Positions 1-11,788 are shown, counted from the first letter of the stretch. The stretch is 64,000 nt of DNA from Vigna angularis (GCF_016808095.1 NC_068978.1:22436806-22500805); one strand, 5' to 3'. The notes: generated by a model from the letters alone, not told the origin. Numbers and translations are program-made.

Positions 1-517
1 CCACCACATGAAGATGACAAACTTGCAGCATCTCAGGACATTAAGATGAAGAAGCATCCTCGTGTTTGTATTGAAATTGACAAACTTATAAATATCACTC
101 ATTTTTAATTCTAAGAAATCCAGTGTAAGGAGTCCTAAGCATTCTGCTCTTGTAACGCATTCGTGACCTCATCCTCGCATACGTATTCATTGAAGGTGGA
201 TTGTCGGACATTCCTCCAGTAGTGGAAAAAAATTCACTATTCATGCACGGTTCTTCACATGGCACACTCTCTCCACCACCATGTTCATTTCTTCTTCTAG
301 CTTTCTCTTCGACCAACTCTGCCTCCAAGACAACAACCCTCCTCTTAAGTTCTGCAATTAGATTTTCTTGCTCGTCTAAAGCTTTCATAAAACTTTCTCT
401 GCGTTTTCTTTTTTGTAACTTCTTTGGTGTTGGTTGGTTATCTTTCATTTTTGGTCTTCTTTGGTCATCCTTCTCATCCTTCTTATCCATCATTGAAACA
501 TCAACATCATGATGAAC
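1..517 (-). pseudogene. Downstream exon of a transposon-associated (DUF1985/Ulp1-type) ORF
   Basis: This minus-strand reading frame joins the exon at 820-1305 through an intron bounded by GT at 819-818 and AG at 519-518, keeping phase 0. The translated part (down to about position 107) starts VHHDVDVSMMDKK. It has a Lys/Arg-rich segment, then a heptad-like charged stretch (ALDEQENLIAELKRRVVVLE), probably a short coiled coil, and ends with a basic segment containing RMLRTPYT before a stop. Such basic, coiled-coil linkers lie between a DUF1985-like N-terminus and an Ulp1-type C48 peptidase in plant transposon proteins; that comparison is from memory. No peptidase domain is visible before the window edge, so the gene is partial or broken. 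Confidence 0.4.
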
Positions 518-819
518 CTGAAATTCAACAATACATATCATAATATAGAAGTTCAGTGAATATATCATAACATACAACACTCAAACAATAAACCACATAC
601 CACACCCGTCTCCATAACTCCTTTCACAAATTTGTCTCCCAAATTTATATTCATCCAATGCAATATTCGTGGGAATTTCTCTATTCGACCTTTGGGAGGA
701 CATAAATTCTCACAAAACCATACCTCAAAAAAATGTTCATCTTATCATTTAGTCAAAAACATAAACCAACCCACTACTTAAAAAAAAAGGGACATTTTAA
801 TTCAAAAAATCTAAATTAC

Positions 820-1305
820 CTGCAGCATGTAAACGCAACCATCAACATAAACATTGCGTGTACCTTTTCCTTTCTTTAAAGCATATGAAGCTTTGCACAA
901 ACTACGTACCAAATAACGATACACTAAATTACCCCAACAATAATTACCCAAACCACTTAAATTATCAACAATTTCAAACATTATGGGAAACACTCTTCCG
1001 CTACGGTGTGGAAATAATATCTCACATATCCCTACCAATATGTACAAGCTACAAAAATGAGAAGGAGATATCTTTCTTTTATGTTTTCTCATCAAATATT
1101 TGTATACCAAATTCAAATATTTTGTTCCATTGCCTAAGTATTTCAAAGATGTATTTCTTCCCAATTCTTCCCTTAAGTTAATATTTTGACCATCTGAACT
1201 CAACCCCAAACCTAAACAAAATTCCTTCTCATTCATAGACACAAGTTTATCTCCAGTTAAAAAACCACTATTGGAATCCACCCATTTTACCAATAACTCA
1301 CTCAA
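820..1305 (-). pseudogene. DUF1985-like exon of a plant transposon-associated protein (partial)
   Basis: The frame runs from about 1305 down to a clear splice donor at 819-818 (CTGCAG then GTAATT). It encodes about 160 residues with a FLTGDKLVSMNEKEFCLGLGL segment and a C-terminal YVDGCVYMLQ. Hydrophobic spacing and the small GLGL motif resemble the DUF1985 domain found next to Ulp1-like proteases in MULE- and CACTA-related plant ORFs. Stops occur just upstream of 1305, so the true start must lie in another exon or be lost. It is AT-rich like its surroundings. A host gene of the same family cannot be ruled out, but no intact frame is present. Confidence 0.42.
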
Positions 1306-1319
1306 AATATTCCTACCTA

Positions 1320-2633
1320 CTTTAACTTTACCACCAAAATCTAAAAACCACTAAAAAGGAGTCTCCGCAATCAGTGACCGATGCTCCTTTGACAAACGCT
1401 TGTTCAAAGTAGAAATATACTTTGTTGAAAATGAGTGACTAACCCTCAACTGCATCAACGACAAACAAAATTACCAAAACTTATAAGTCCTAAAACGATA
1501 ATAACAACAAAATTTAACATAACAACGAAAACCCAAAATCCAAACCGAAAACCCAATCAACACAATGGAGGAAAAACACATTTACCTTGCTTGTCGAAGG
1601 ACCATGGTTACCTGAACTTGCCATTTCGCAAAATACACTAAACAAAGACGACAACGTTCACCGAAGCCAAGAGATGCAACGAAAACATACAACCACACCG
1701 ACAACGGACAACCACAACTACAACGAAGACGAACACCGAAAACCAAAACGAAGAGGTACAACGAAGATCGTGAACGACAATTAAGAAAGAGAACGGTGAT
1801 TTCTAATGAAACAAGACAAGGAGTTATTTGGAATCCCAAATTTCTTTAACTTTCAGCATTTTCAACGTCACAATTTCAGAATAAAACAAAAAGAAATTTG
1901 AACCAATCAAATGGTCACAACTCGCGTTATAAAAAATGTGTCAAAATTTTGGTGTCAAAATATCAGGATCCATTATTTAATATGAGAAGTGAAATGATGA
2001 CATGGTAATTTTCTTCATATGTACGAATGGAAAGATACTACTTTTTTTATCATAATCATTAAAAGAAATAATATAAAAAATAAATAATTTTTATAATTTT
2101 ATTCTAGATAATTAATTAAATTTAAGAATATAATTATAAATTTTAAAAGTAAAATAATAAATTAATTTATATTAATAAAGACTAGTAAAAATACATGCTT
2201 CTCCACATGTATGTTCATTTTTACTTTATAATAATAAATAAATAATTATTCTAATTATTATTAAAATAAAATTTTCATTAAATATAAAAAATACATATTC
2301 TTAAAAATTAACTATAAAAAAATAGATACAAAATAGTTAATGAAATAATTTATATTAGTAGAGATAAAAATGGATAGGAATATGTGTACAACAAAAATCC
2401 ATTACAAAATACAGATAAAATAGAAATATAATGTGAGAAAAGAATTATGACGGTTACAAAATCAATCTTCCACGTATAGATATAATTAATTGAAAATTAT
2501 TTTATAATAATATTAATATTTGATTTTGTTATTTACGTTCTATTACAAATAATTAAGTAATTGTAGATTGGTTATATTATACAATTAATATTATTTTTCA
2601 ATATGTAAGTACTCTTATAAAAATACTTTTATA

Positions 2634-2676
<43 letters not shown>

Positions 2677-2800
2677 ATGATCTTAGAAAATAAGTGTTTT
2701 AAACATAAAGTAGTTTTGTGATTTGAGTTTTTGTTTGAAAATTAATGTTGTTGAATATATATTTTTGTTAGAATATAGTTGTTATGTTATTTCTTTATAA
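1320..2800. other. AT-rich spacer, no gene seen
   Basis: The stretch holds short chance frames only. A (TA)n run occupies about 2635-2671. The DNA immediately left of the CACTA element may be the interrupted 5' part of the gypsy-type LTR that ends at 7344, but no LTR start could be fixed. Confidence 0.4.
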
Positions 2801-3013
2801 CACTAGTGCAAAAAAGACCTTTAACGTCACCCTTTAGACGTCTGACCCTCGAATATCCAACGTAAAAAATGACCGGTGGCATTTTTCGTAAATAAAACAA
2901 TTATTTAGACGTCGGTTATGTAAGGGCCCGACGTCTAAATACTCATATACGTCGGCTCCCCCGAATAGACGCCAAAACTAAACGAAAAAGTTAAAAAGAA
3001 ATAATTTTTTATT

Positions 3014-4016
3014 CCATTTAGACGTCTGATCCCGCCACTCCGACTTCTGAAGCACTTTAGACGTCTGTTAGTTGGGGGGACCGACTTCTAAACCCTAAAC
3101 CCAAAAATTAAAAAATCACTTTTTGACACCATTTAGACGTCTGATCCCGCCACTCCGACTTCTAAAGCACTTTAGACGTCTGTTAGTTGGGGGGACCGAC
3201 TTCTAAACTCTAAACCCAAAAATTAAAAAATCACTTTTTGACTCCATTTAGACGTCTGATCCCGCCACTCCGACTTCTAAAGCACTTTAGACGTCTGTTA
3301 GTTGGGGGGACCGACTTCTAAACCTTAAACCCAAAAATTTAAAAAGTCACTTTTTGACTCCATTTAGACGTCTGATCCCGCCACTCCGACTTCTAAAGCA
3401 CTTTAGACGTCTGTTAGTTGGGGGGACCGACTTCTAAACCTTAAACCCAAAAATTTAAAAAGTCACTTTTTGACTCCATTTAGACGTCTGATCCCGCCAC
3501 TCCGACTTCTGAAGCACTTTAGACGTCTGTTAGTTGGGGGGACCGACTTCTAAACTCTAAACCCAAAAATTAAAAAATCACTTTTTGACTCCATTTAGAC
3601 GTCTGATCCCGCCACTCCGACTTCTAAAGCACTTTAGACGTCTGTTAGATGGGGGGACCGACTTCTAAACCTTAAACCCAAAAATTTAAAAAGTCACTTT
3701 TTGACTCCATTTAGACGTCTAATCCCGCCACTCCGACTTCTGAAGCACTTTAGACGTCTGTTAGTTGGGGGACCGACTTCTAAACTCTAAACCCAAAAAT
3801 TAAAAAATCACTTTTTGACTCCATTTAGACGTCTGATCCCGCCACTCCGACTTCTAAAGCACTTTAGACGTCTGTTAGATGGGGGGACCGACTTCTAAAC
3901 CTTAAACCCAAAAATTTAAAAAGTCACTTTTTGACTCCATTTAGACGTCTGATCCCGCCACTCCGACTTCTGAAGCACTTTAGACGTTTGTTAGTTGGGG
4001 GGATCGACGTCTAAAT
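3014..4016. repeat. Nine-unit 114-116 bp tandem array inside the CACTA element
   Basis: Units begin at GACGTCTGATCCCGCC at 3021, 3136, 3251, 3367, 3483, 3598, 3714, 3828 and 3944. Each unit holds two GACGTC-type sites, a CCCGCCACTCCGACTTCT block, a G-rich TTAGTTGGGGGGACC block and a CACTTTTTGAC block. Units come in two alternating variants (a/g in TTCTRAAGC, CTCTAAAC versus CTTAAAC, and a one-base length change), giving a duplicated dimer at 3483-3943. The last unit is degenerate and leads into the unique core. Confidence 0.92.
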
Positions 4017-4394
4017 TTTGGCATTAAAACACCGTGAACGCGAGACAACCGTTACGCGCACTCATATTTCATCATCTTCGTCGCGTTTTTTCTCTACGAG
4101 TTATGCTTTTCAGGTTCGTTTTCTCACTTTTGCACCGTTTTAAATTAATTTTACTCCGATTACATCACTCTTTGATGCATTATCTTTCATTTGAACCGAT
4201 TAAAATGTGTTTTCGTTGGGTTTTGGTGCAGTTATTCTTGTTTCTTTAGGCGGCGTTCTATGGCAGCGATTTCTTGCGTTTTGTACTCCTCCAATTCCCT
4301 CCACTACATTTTTAAAACCATCCAATAAAAAAATGTACAATACATTCTCTTCAACTAAAATATAAAGTTGTAAACTCGAATCACCATGAGTCAG

Positions 4395-4661
4395 GAGCAA
4401 CCTCAGAGACGTCTAACCTGCATGGATCAGACGTCTATATAGACGTCGGACCTATATATAGATCCGACGTCTATAGAGACGTCTGACCTATATAGGTCCG
4501 ACGTCTATATAGACGTCAGACCTATATAGATCCGACGTCTATAGAGACGTCTGACCTAAAGGGTCCGACGTCTCATTAACGTCACCCATATAGACGTCGG
4601 ACAGAGATCAGACGTTAAAAGCCCAAAATAACAGACGTCTAAAGTCTTTTTTGCACTAGTG
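4395..4661. repeat. Right subterminal region of the CACTA element, dense GACGTC palindromes
   Basis: About a dozen copies of GACGTC or near matches occur within 250 bp, arranged head to head around CTATATAGACGTC, GGACCTATATAG and similar words, so the segment can fold into nested stems. It ends in the terminal inverted repeat at 4644-4661. This is the typical position of CACTA transposase-binding subterminal repeats. Confidence 0.75.
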
Positions 4662-5354
4662 TAATTTTGTCTAGGGTAAAATAATATTTTACCTTTATTT
4701 AATTGGTATAAAAATTAATTAAGGGGTGATTTGGTGTTTAGAAATTCTAGAAACTCTAAATCAAAGAGAGGAAACAGAGAAAGAGAGGAGATTACTGTTT
4801 TGGGAGAAGACGAGAGAGAACAACGAGATCCTCTTCGTGTAAAGGAAGATTGGTGGTGTTTTAATGTTATAGATAAAGTCTTATGATTGGTCAAGGTATG
4901 GGAAAACTTACATTTGTTTGTTTATGGTTGTATGTTATATGTATTCTTGATTATCTTGATTGTTAATCCTTGTTTTTAGACATGTGTATATGATTATAAT
5001 TATCAATAGTCATTGTTCGGTAAGAGTTTGTGTATGAATGGGCATAGGATTTATGTAATATTTGTGATGAGTTTTCCCTATGAATGTATTATGTATGTTT
5101 TGTTGGGTTATCCCAATAAAGGGTTTGATGCTAAGGGAGACAAAGTTATGATGCTTGGGGGTTTCCATGCAAATATATGTTGTAAGTGTTGTGTTATTGG
5201 GCTCCCTTCCTATGTGGAGAATAGGAAAAATAATGTGGACCATTATGTGTCACTTTTGTTTTAGTGAAGATGGGTCAAATTAGTAGGGCACAATAGAGTC
5301 ATTTGAAGAGAGGGACAAGCCAAGTGAGAGAGAAAGGAAGAGAAAAATTCATTC

Positions 5355-5710
5355 CCGCATAACATAAAACCTGTACTGGTGTTTTCGTTGTTGGAAGTCA
5401 TTCATCGTTGGATCGGGCTGATTGTTGGATAGTGGGTTCTAGACGTATGGTTCTTGATTTTGACCATTCAGATCGTCAATCAGAGGTATAGTTTGGGAGA
5501 GAACAGCCTCGCATTAGCAATTCTGTTTTGGAGAATTTCATAAAATCTACACTGATGTTTTCATCGTTGTGAAGTCGTTCGCAATTGGATCAGGCTAATT
5601 TTGATATAGTGGGTTCCAGACGTATGGTTCTTCATTTTTACCGTTTGGATCGTCAATCAAAGGTTTAGTTTGGGATAAAATAGTCTTGCATCAACAACTC
5701 TGTTTCAGAG
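5355..5710. repeat. Imperfect 177-bp tandem duplication in the LTR
   Basis: Both copies contain GTGGGTTCYAGACGTATGGT (5432 and 5609), a TTTTCRTYGTTG..GAAGTC block before it and GGATCGTCAATC after it. The copies are roughly 80 percent alike by eye, so the duplication is old relative to the CACTA array. Confidence 0.75.
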
Positions 5711-6005
5711 AATTTTAATCTTCTTGGTTCTCATTTGTAAGCATTATGCTTAATTAGTTTGGATGATTGAAAATCCTATTTGGTGTTTTTATCGGAGACT
5801 CTTTTGCACCCTATTATTGGGGGTATAACATGTCAATGATTGGATCTGGATGATTCAATTGATGTATTATATGTGTTTGACTATGTTTGCATGTGTATGT
5901 GGTGCTTGAATGCATATATGATGTGTTAACTATGTTTCCACGTGATGTAGGGTTGATGTATGTTTGAATGCTTGAATCATGTCTAGGATGAGTTTCGATC
6001 TGACA

Positions 6006-6170
6006 ATAATCGATTATCATTAGTTATAATCGATTATCTGGGCGTTAGTTTTGAGTGTGGTTTCGGGAATAATAGACTATCTAGGATGATAATCGATTAT
6101 TCATTTCTACGTGATGTTTCTTGGTAAATTTCTTTGAGATAATCGATTATTTTAAGTGATAATTGATTAT
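6006..6170. repeat. Cluster of ATAATCGATTAT palindromes
   Basis: Exact 12-bp palindromes lie at 6006-6017, 6026-6037, 6089-6100 and 6139-6150, with degenerate versions near 6068 and 6159. They sit inside the LTR upstream of its 3' end. Whether they are regulatory sites or remnants of a short repeat cannot be told from sequence. Confidence 0.8.
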
Positions 6171-7346
6171 CACAGTGCATTTTGGTGAAAAATGACGAAT
6201 TTGATGAAGAATGAACTTGAACCTTGCTTGAGGAGCTATTGAACACGATGATAATCAGAGATTGAGGTTAGTGGTTACGTTTAGGGTTAGTTTGACTTGT
6301 GGTTGAGAGTGGAGCATAAGTGAATGTTGGGATGTACCTGATAGTGAAGGATAAGTCTACTTGTTGTACCTCATAAATCTTGGTTCTATTTACGGATATG
6401 CGCTTCCTTTTGTCTTGTGTTCAATTGAAGGAGATGATTTGTAGAGGAGGCTCCAGATGTCTTGTAGGGGAGGCTACAGGTAGGTTGTAGGAGCGGCTAC
6501 AGTCGATGAGGTAAGGTACAGAAGTAGGATAGACTCTTTCCACTATGGTATTATGTTACGGTGATGCTCATGGTGTTGTTCATAACTGGATAGTCATGAT
6601 GGTGGTGTATCTATGATGATGATCACTGTACTTGAGATGCTCCAAGTTATGTTATGTTGATAGTGGTGTTACTATAATGGTTATAGTAAGTAGTTAACAT
6701 GGGTGTTAATGAGTGGATAGACCAAGGGTTTATGTATGAGATGTTAGTGATGACATCAAGGGTTATAGATCAATGATCCGGGATCGAGGATCGAGTAATT
6801 CAGTATGATTGAATTGTTTATGTTAGAGGATTAAGAATCCTATTATTATTACTATTATGTATGAGATGATTGATTATGGTTGATATAATCAAAAGGTATG
6901 TATATTGTTGTGTGTTTCATTATGGTTGGTATAATAAAAAGATATGTATCTTGTGTGTTTGATTATGGTTGATATAATCAGTATGTATCTTGTTGTGATG
7001 ATTGTTTTATTGGTAGTTTACCCCAAACATGTTTGGGTTTGTGTGTTTGTGAATGAAATTATTGGCGATGATCATATAATGTGTTATACGTGAGAAAATA
7101 ATGTTACAGATGTTCTAGAGGCATGATTAACTCGAGAGAGGATGTGGAATAACATTGGGATTCATTTAAACCTATTTTGTTTTACAAGTTAAGATAATAT
7201 AATTGGAGTATTTCCTTTGTTATTTTAATACTCGAAATAATGTAATTGGATAAGGTTTTCTTTAAGTACATTTTAGTGCTATAATAAATTTTGAATTTTA
7301 ACGATTTTTAATAACCGTGACATCTCAGAAATTGGGGTGTTACATT

Positions 7347-7358
7347 TGGTATCAAAGC
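7347..7358 (+). promoter_or_regulatory. Primer-binding site, tRNA-iMet type
   Basis: TGGTATCAAAGC follows the LTR end by two bases. It differs by one base from the TGGTATCAGAGC complementary to plant initiator tRNA-Met, the common primer of plant LTR retrotransposons. It fixes the element as plus-strand oriented. Confidence 0.7.
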
Positions 7359-8200
7359 AAAGTTTTCGAAAAACCTTTTGGGGCCTTTGGGGAGTGAGCT
7401 CGTCTAGCTTTAGCTGTGTTCCTCTAAAGTGTGAAATATTATGTGTGTTGTATTTTGATTGTTGTGGTGTTTGGTTTTGTTGTGTAACCTTGTAGCTTTA
7501 TGTTGTTTGCAAGGTTTAGATTTAGTTTTCACAATGATTGTTTGGTCGTTACCAAGGGGTGGGATACTCAGAGGGCTACTCTTGACTTGTTCAAGAGTTG
7601 GAAGTGATCTAGTGTGGTGGGGGTGATACCCTTAAAGTTAGGGTCTCTCTTTCACCTGTGTGAGGCAGGAGAAGAGGATGGGTTACGAGAAGAGTAGTTT
7701 GGTTACCATGGAGAATATTGTGATTGGGTTCTATGGTGTGCAAGTTCGCGTGGATGATGAAGAAGGGGGGTTTTTGTCGCGGTCTGATTGTGTGAAGATG
7801 ACGAAGTTGCGAGGGAGGTGAAGAACTTTGCGTGGTGGCCATAGAGGTGATGTGGGTCAGATGTTGCTCGCGGTGGTGTGTCAATGGAGGTAAGAGCGAT
7901 TGAGGTTTCTACTTTTGCAAGTTTTGCGTGGTAGTGGAGGTAATGGCTTCGTGGTGGTTTGATTTACGACTCTGTGGTGGCCTGAGTGGCATTGTGAAGC
8001 TCGTAGTGGAGGTAGGTAGTTTTTCATGATGGTCGACACAAGGTGAAAGATGGTGGTGTCGCGGTGGTTGGTTGGTCGGTGATGAGGTGGTAGCATGTGA
8101 TTGACTTGATCCATAAGTGGAGGATTTCCACGTGGCATAATTTGAGTGAATCTAACTTATGAGTGTAGGAGGAGTGTGTACAGGGAATTAGGGATGTAGG
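7359..8200 (+). mobile_element. Leader and internal remnant of the gypsy element, no intact gag
   Basis: The stretch downstream of the primer site is strongly G/T-biased (recurrent GTGGTGG, GCGGTGG) from about 7600 to 8130. No gag, protease or polymerase motif is recognisable in any frame. Minus-strand open frames here are a by-product of the strand bias. The element appears truncated around 8200. Confidence 0.4.
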
Positions 8201-8529
8201 ACAAAAGGCTTATTGTTGGGCTTGTTTAGAAAAAGGGGTTGTATGTAAAAATAAGGGTGCCTTCAGCTCTTTGAACATTTCTTTCCAGAATTTCAAAATT
8301 TGGACTCATTTTGTAACTTTGGACAAATTAATTTCACATTTTAAATGGATAAAACTTTAATTTTAACGACATTAATAAACATTAGACTATCCAAAATAAT
8401 TATGCGACTTAAAATCACATTTTAAACATCTTTAATTCCTAAACCCGGTAAATCCAATTGTCACAAATAATCTTCAAATCAACCAATTAAGCATAAGAAT
8501 TCCATCAAAATATTGAATTTATACCATAA

Positions 8530-8836
8530 ATGTGGGCATAAATATGCACTCATTAGCAACAAACAAGTTAACTTGCCCAAAATGTTTTGCCACATTGATC
8601 ATATTCATTGCACCTCTATCATCATACAACTTATATAACATAGTTTGTATACTATAAAATAACTCATTTACTTCGATGTATCCCACATCTTTAAGGGCAC
8701 CTAGTATTTCAAAATAACTTCATTTATTGGGGTCAACGTCCCAATAAGCTATCTCCCCATCTATATACTAAAATGACATCTCTTTTATCAAGGTCACACT
8801 ATGGTGGACCACTACTTCAAACCTTTGGCCAGACAT
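8530..8836 (-). pseudogene. MULE protein N-terminal relic (PB1-like domain)
   Basis: Reading the minus strand from the ATG at 8836-8834 gives MSGQRFEVVVHHSVTLIKE, a stop, YIDGEIAYWDVDPNK, a stop, then SYFEILGALKDVGYIEVNEL and further residues to about 8550. The pattern HH..G/S, YxxGExxYWDVDPxxWSYFE and ALKxxGYxxVxxLxY is that of the PB1-like N-terminal domain attached to many legume MULE transposases, as recalled. Two in-frame stops disable it. Upstream (9160-9175, minus) a CAAGTCAG/GTAAGTG donor suggests the usual 5' UTR intron. It is a relic of an autonomous element. Confidence 0.6.
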
Positions 8837-9533
8837 CCTAAATCCTATCTTGTAAATGTCAACCGAATCACTAAATAATCTTAAAGTAACACATACGGGA
8901 TCACTAAATAATCTTAAAATAACATGACAATTTTAACCATAATTAAACCCAAATCAACAACGAATTATATTCAATGTAATTATAGGCAAACCGAAAAGCT
9001 TTCACAACACAATTACAAATAATTACAAAATTTTAAGCACGAAACTCATGCCCAATCAAACAAAATATTACTTTTAAACATATTAACATATTCAATGCGA
9101 AACTAAACCCTAACACCCCAATCCAATAAACACAACATTAGGTTAAGAACACTTACCTGACTTGTGTTCTTTTAATTGTAATTTCAACAAACCACGAATC
9201 CAATTTGAACACCAATTTCACTAGATTCTTCAACCCCAATTTAACCTTAATCGCAAATACCTTTGAAACTAATTGTAATTTCCTTTCACAAAAATCATTT
9301 CACTTTTAACATTGTCACGTCACTTGGGTTGATCTTGCCACATATTTTAAAACTAGACAACTCATTAAATATTAACTAAGGTAAACATTACATCGTTAGC
9401 AATTTAAACACTGTCAGTAAAAAAGACCAAATTAAATCATTTTTACAAAAAGAATGAATCACTTTAAACATTTCAAATAAAATAGGACCATTTTGAACAA
9501 AACTTACTATTGAACCAAAATAGTTATTAAACC
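8530..9533 (-). mobile_element. 5' portion of a decayed autonomous MULE
   Basis: On the minus strand, 9533 starts GGTTTAATAACTATTTTGG, followed by TGGTCCTATTTT and a CAGTGTTTAAATTG block near 9410-9390. These words match the terminal repeats of the other MULEs in this window (for example near 40600). The PB1-like relic lies about 0.7 kb inside this end. No right terminal repeat was found, so the element is truncated or too diverged. Confidence 0.5.
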
Positions 9534-9539
9534 TATTAC

Positions 9540-11779
9540 TTTAATATTTCTTTCATATTATACCTTCCATATTGACTAACTCTAAGTGTTTAGTTTTGAA
9601 AAATAACGTATATGCGTTTGTGATAACTCAACTAAACAATTATTGCTTGGACTATATCTTGTCAATGAGTCCATTTTTGCGTTTTTCTATTTTCATTTGA
9701 TCATTGACTTGGTGGTTTACTCACCCACTTCATGACTTCACTTTAAAGTTATCCATAATCACGTATTATAGTGTGAAAGCAAAGTTCTAAATGAGAATTC
9801 TTACTTTTTTTTTTATTTGAGAAATTCAAATAACAAATATACATCATTAAAATATATAATTTTGTTAACTATTCAAAAAAATTACTAGTAAACAAACCTT
9901 AATAGATTTTGAAAATCTGAAATGTCTAGTTTATATTTATAATTATTAGTTTTAAACAACTAATTTTTCTCACTTACGGGTTTTCATAGTTTGTATCTAT
10001 CAAACGTTGTTGTCAATGGATAAAACATTGATAAAATTATGAGTTAAATTTAAACTTAATCTGAGTTTTAAATCTGGGTTTCAAAGAAAAAATTAGGTAA
10101 AATAATTATTCACTCCTAATTTCAATACGCTTTATGAAAGTTAAAGAAAAAAAAAAGGTCTTGTGGTATATAAACGAAACAAAATTTGGGGAAAAGGAAG
10201 TGACTTTAAACGAGACTTTCCATTGTAAAATGGTAAGAAATGAAAGAAAAATATTATTTCTTTGTGATCAAACTACCTCTATTTTTTTATGTTTTCATTA
10301 TTATTTTCTTCCACTCATCTATTTTTCCTTTTGATTGATTACATTTTAATGGGTCAATGTTAAGAGGGTTAATATTAAAAAATTATTTGTTTAAAATAAA
10401 ATTTTGAAAATGATTTAAAATAACTTATTTTGTTTGAAAGGTTAAATTCTAAATCAAAAAGATTTGTTCAAGCATAATCTATTTAACTTCAAAACAATTT
10501 CTAATAAAATTAATACTATTTTAAACATGGATATATACACTGAAAATACGGCATATTAATTAGACATAAAATAAGCTTTTAGATAGTATGAATAAACTTT
10601 TTTATTTATATTTTGCACAGGTGGAAATCAGTGTCAAAAAGACTAAAAAAAACCCAACAACCCACCAAAGCAAAATTTTCAACATGGAAAAGAAAAGTTC
10701 AAGACTTTTCTTTCTTACTCAAAGTTCACTTTTTCTTGTCTTCCTTTTCCTCCTTCCATGAATGATTAATTAAAGATCAATATGTAAAGAGTGAAATTGG
10801 ATTTTTCTTTCCATTTAAGCTTTTGACCAATTGCAATTTCATTGACAAACAAAAATAGGACAGAGAAATTTATTATATTAATTTAAAAAATAGCCTACTA
10901 AATAAAGACAAGTGAAAGGTTGAAAAATAAATTTGGGAACTTCAAATTTGACTTACATTTTCATCACTCTCCCAATTTGGTGGCTTCCCTTTGAATGGCC
11001 TCAAATTTAGTTCACTAATTAAATTAAGAGAACAGAGCACATGGTGAGACTCATTTAACAGGGAATATATTTCTTTCTATTTTACTTGCAAGTTACTTAA
11101 ACTTCACCATATTTAGAAGGACATTGATTATTTCCCATTTTCTAAAATTACTATTTCAAATAGCTAAAAAAATACTAATTTTTCTTATTTATAAAAATAT
11201 CTCCCTTTTTTATTCTTAAATATAAACCAATTTTAGGAAAGGAATTGTCTTCCTTTAAAATTAATTAGACAATCTTCTAATTGAAGAAACGTGTTGCTGT
11301 AATTAATTAATGAACAAAATTCTTACCATTTCACTTAAGTTGTGAAGAATTTAACATTTTGTTTTTATTTTTAATGTAAATTATATGTATATTTTTTATC
11401 ATCATTTTCATTATTAAGTAATAAAATCAGTAGAAAATCTTACATCAATAAAATATCACATTAATTTTTAGTTTATAAGTGGAATAATTTTTATTTTATA
11501 AGTTAGTTTCGTAAAAATATTAACTTAAATTCATTTTCAAATATAATATCCAAATTTATCACTAACCAATTGTCGGATAACCAATTTCTGTACACGTAAA
11601 CATCAAACACCAATATTTTATAACATGAAATACCAATTTTTTTTGCTTGCAAGAAATATTATAATTTTAGAATTAAAAAATTTTAGTTTCAGTTTTCATA
11701 ATATATCTTAGAAAGTATATCACATTAAAAATAAGGAAAACTTATAATTAGGAGAAATGCCATCTAAGAATAATTAAAG
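9540..11779. other. AT-rich intergenic DNA, no gene seen
   Basis: Only short chance frames occur. No conserved protein motif, structural RNA or clear repeat boundary was recognised. Confidence 0.5.
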
Positions 11780-11788
11780 TATAATTAA

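Larger units (their letters stand above)
2801..4661. mobile_element. Non-autonomous CACTA (En/Spm) element, complete with 3-bp target duplication
   Basis: The left end starts CACTAGTGCAAAAAAGAC and the right end, read on the other strand, starts with the same 18 bases. The trinucleotide TAA flanks both sides (2798-2800 and 4662-4664), the usual 3-bp CACTA target duplication. Subterminal DNA at both ends carries many GACGTC palindromes with TTTAGACGTC contexts, as expected for transposase-binding subterminal repeats. The interior is a nine-copy tandem array (3014-4016) and a short non-repetitive core (about 4020-4390). No transposase gene is present, so it must be moved in trans. Intact ends and target duplication imply the insertion has not been rearranged. 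Confidence 0.9.
4665..7344 (+). mobile_element. Gypsy-type LTR (3' end fixed, start uncertain)
   Basis: The right boundary is clear: a GGGGTGTTACA end at 7344, then a primer-binding-like site at 7347. A related, more diverged LTR end occurs at about 43622. The left boundary was not found; it may even lie left of the CACTA element, which would then be inserted inside the LTR. Inside are a 177-bp imperfect tandem duplication (about 5355-5710) and a cluster of ATAATCGATTAT palindromes (6006-6170). The length and end sequence fit large-LTR chromovirus-type (Tekay/Del-like) elements, from memory of those families. Confidence 0.55.

Noticed and set aside
3014..4016. Regularly spaced repeats, CRISPR-like at first glance
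   Set aside because: Repeat and spacer are both conserved from unit to unit, the DNA is plant and the array is inside CACTA termini. It is a tandem satellite, not a CRISPR array.
7609..8138. Two minus-strand frames rich in His, Pro and Thr
   Set aside because: They mirror the GTGG-rich plus-strand leader of the gypsy element and have no protein-like motif.
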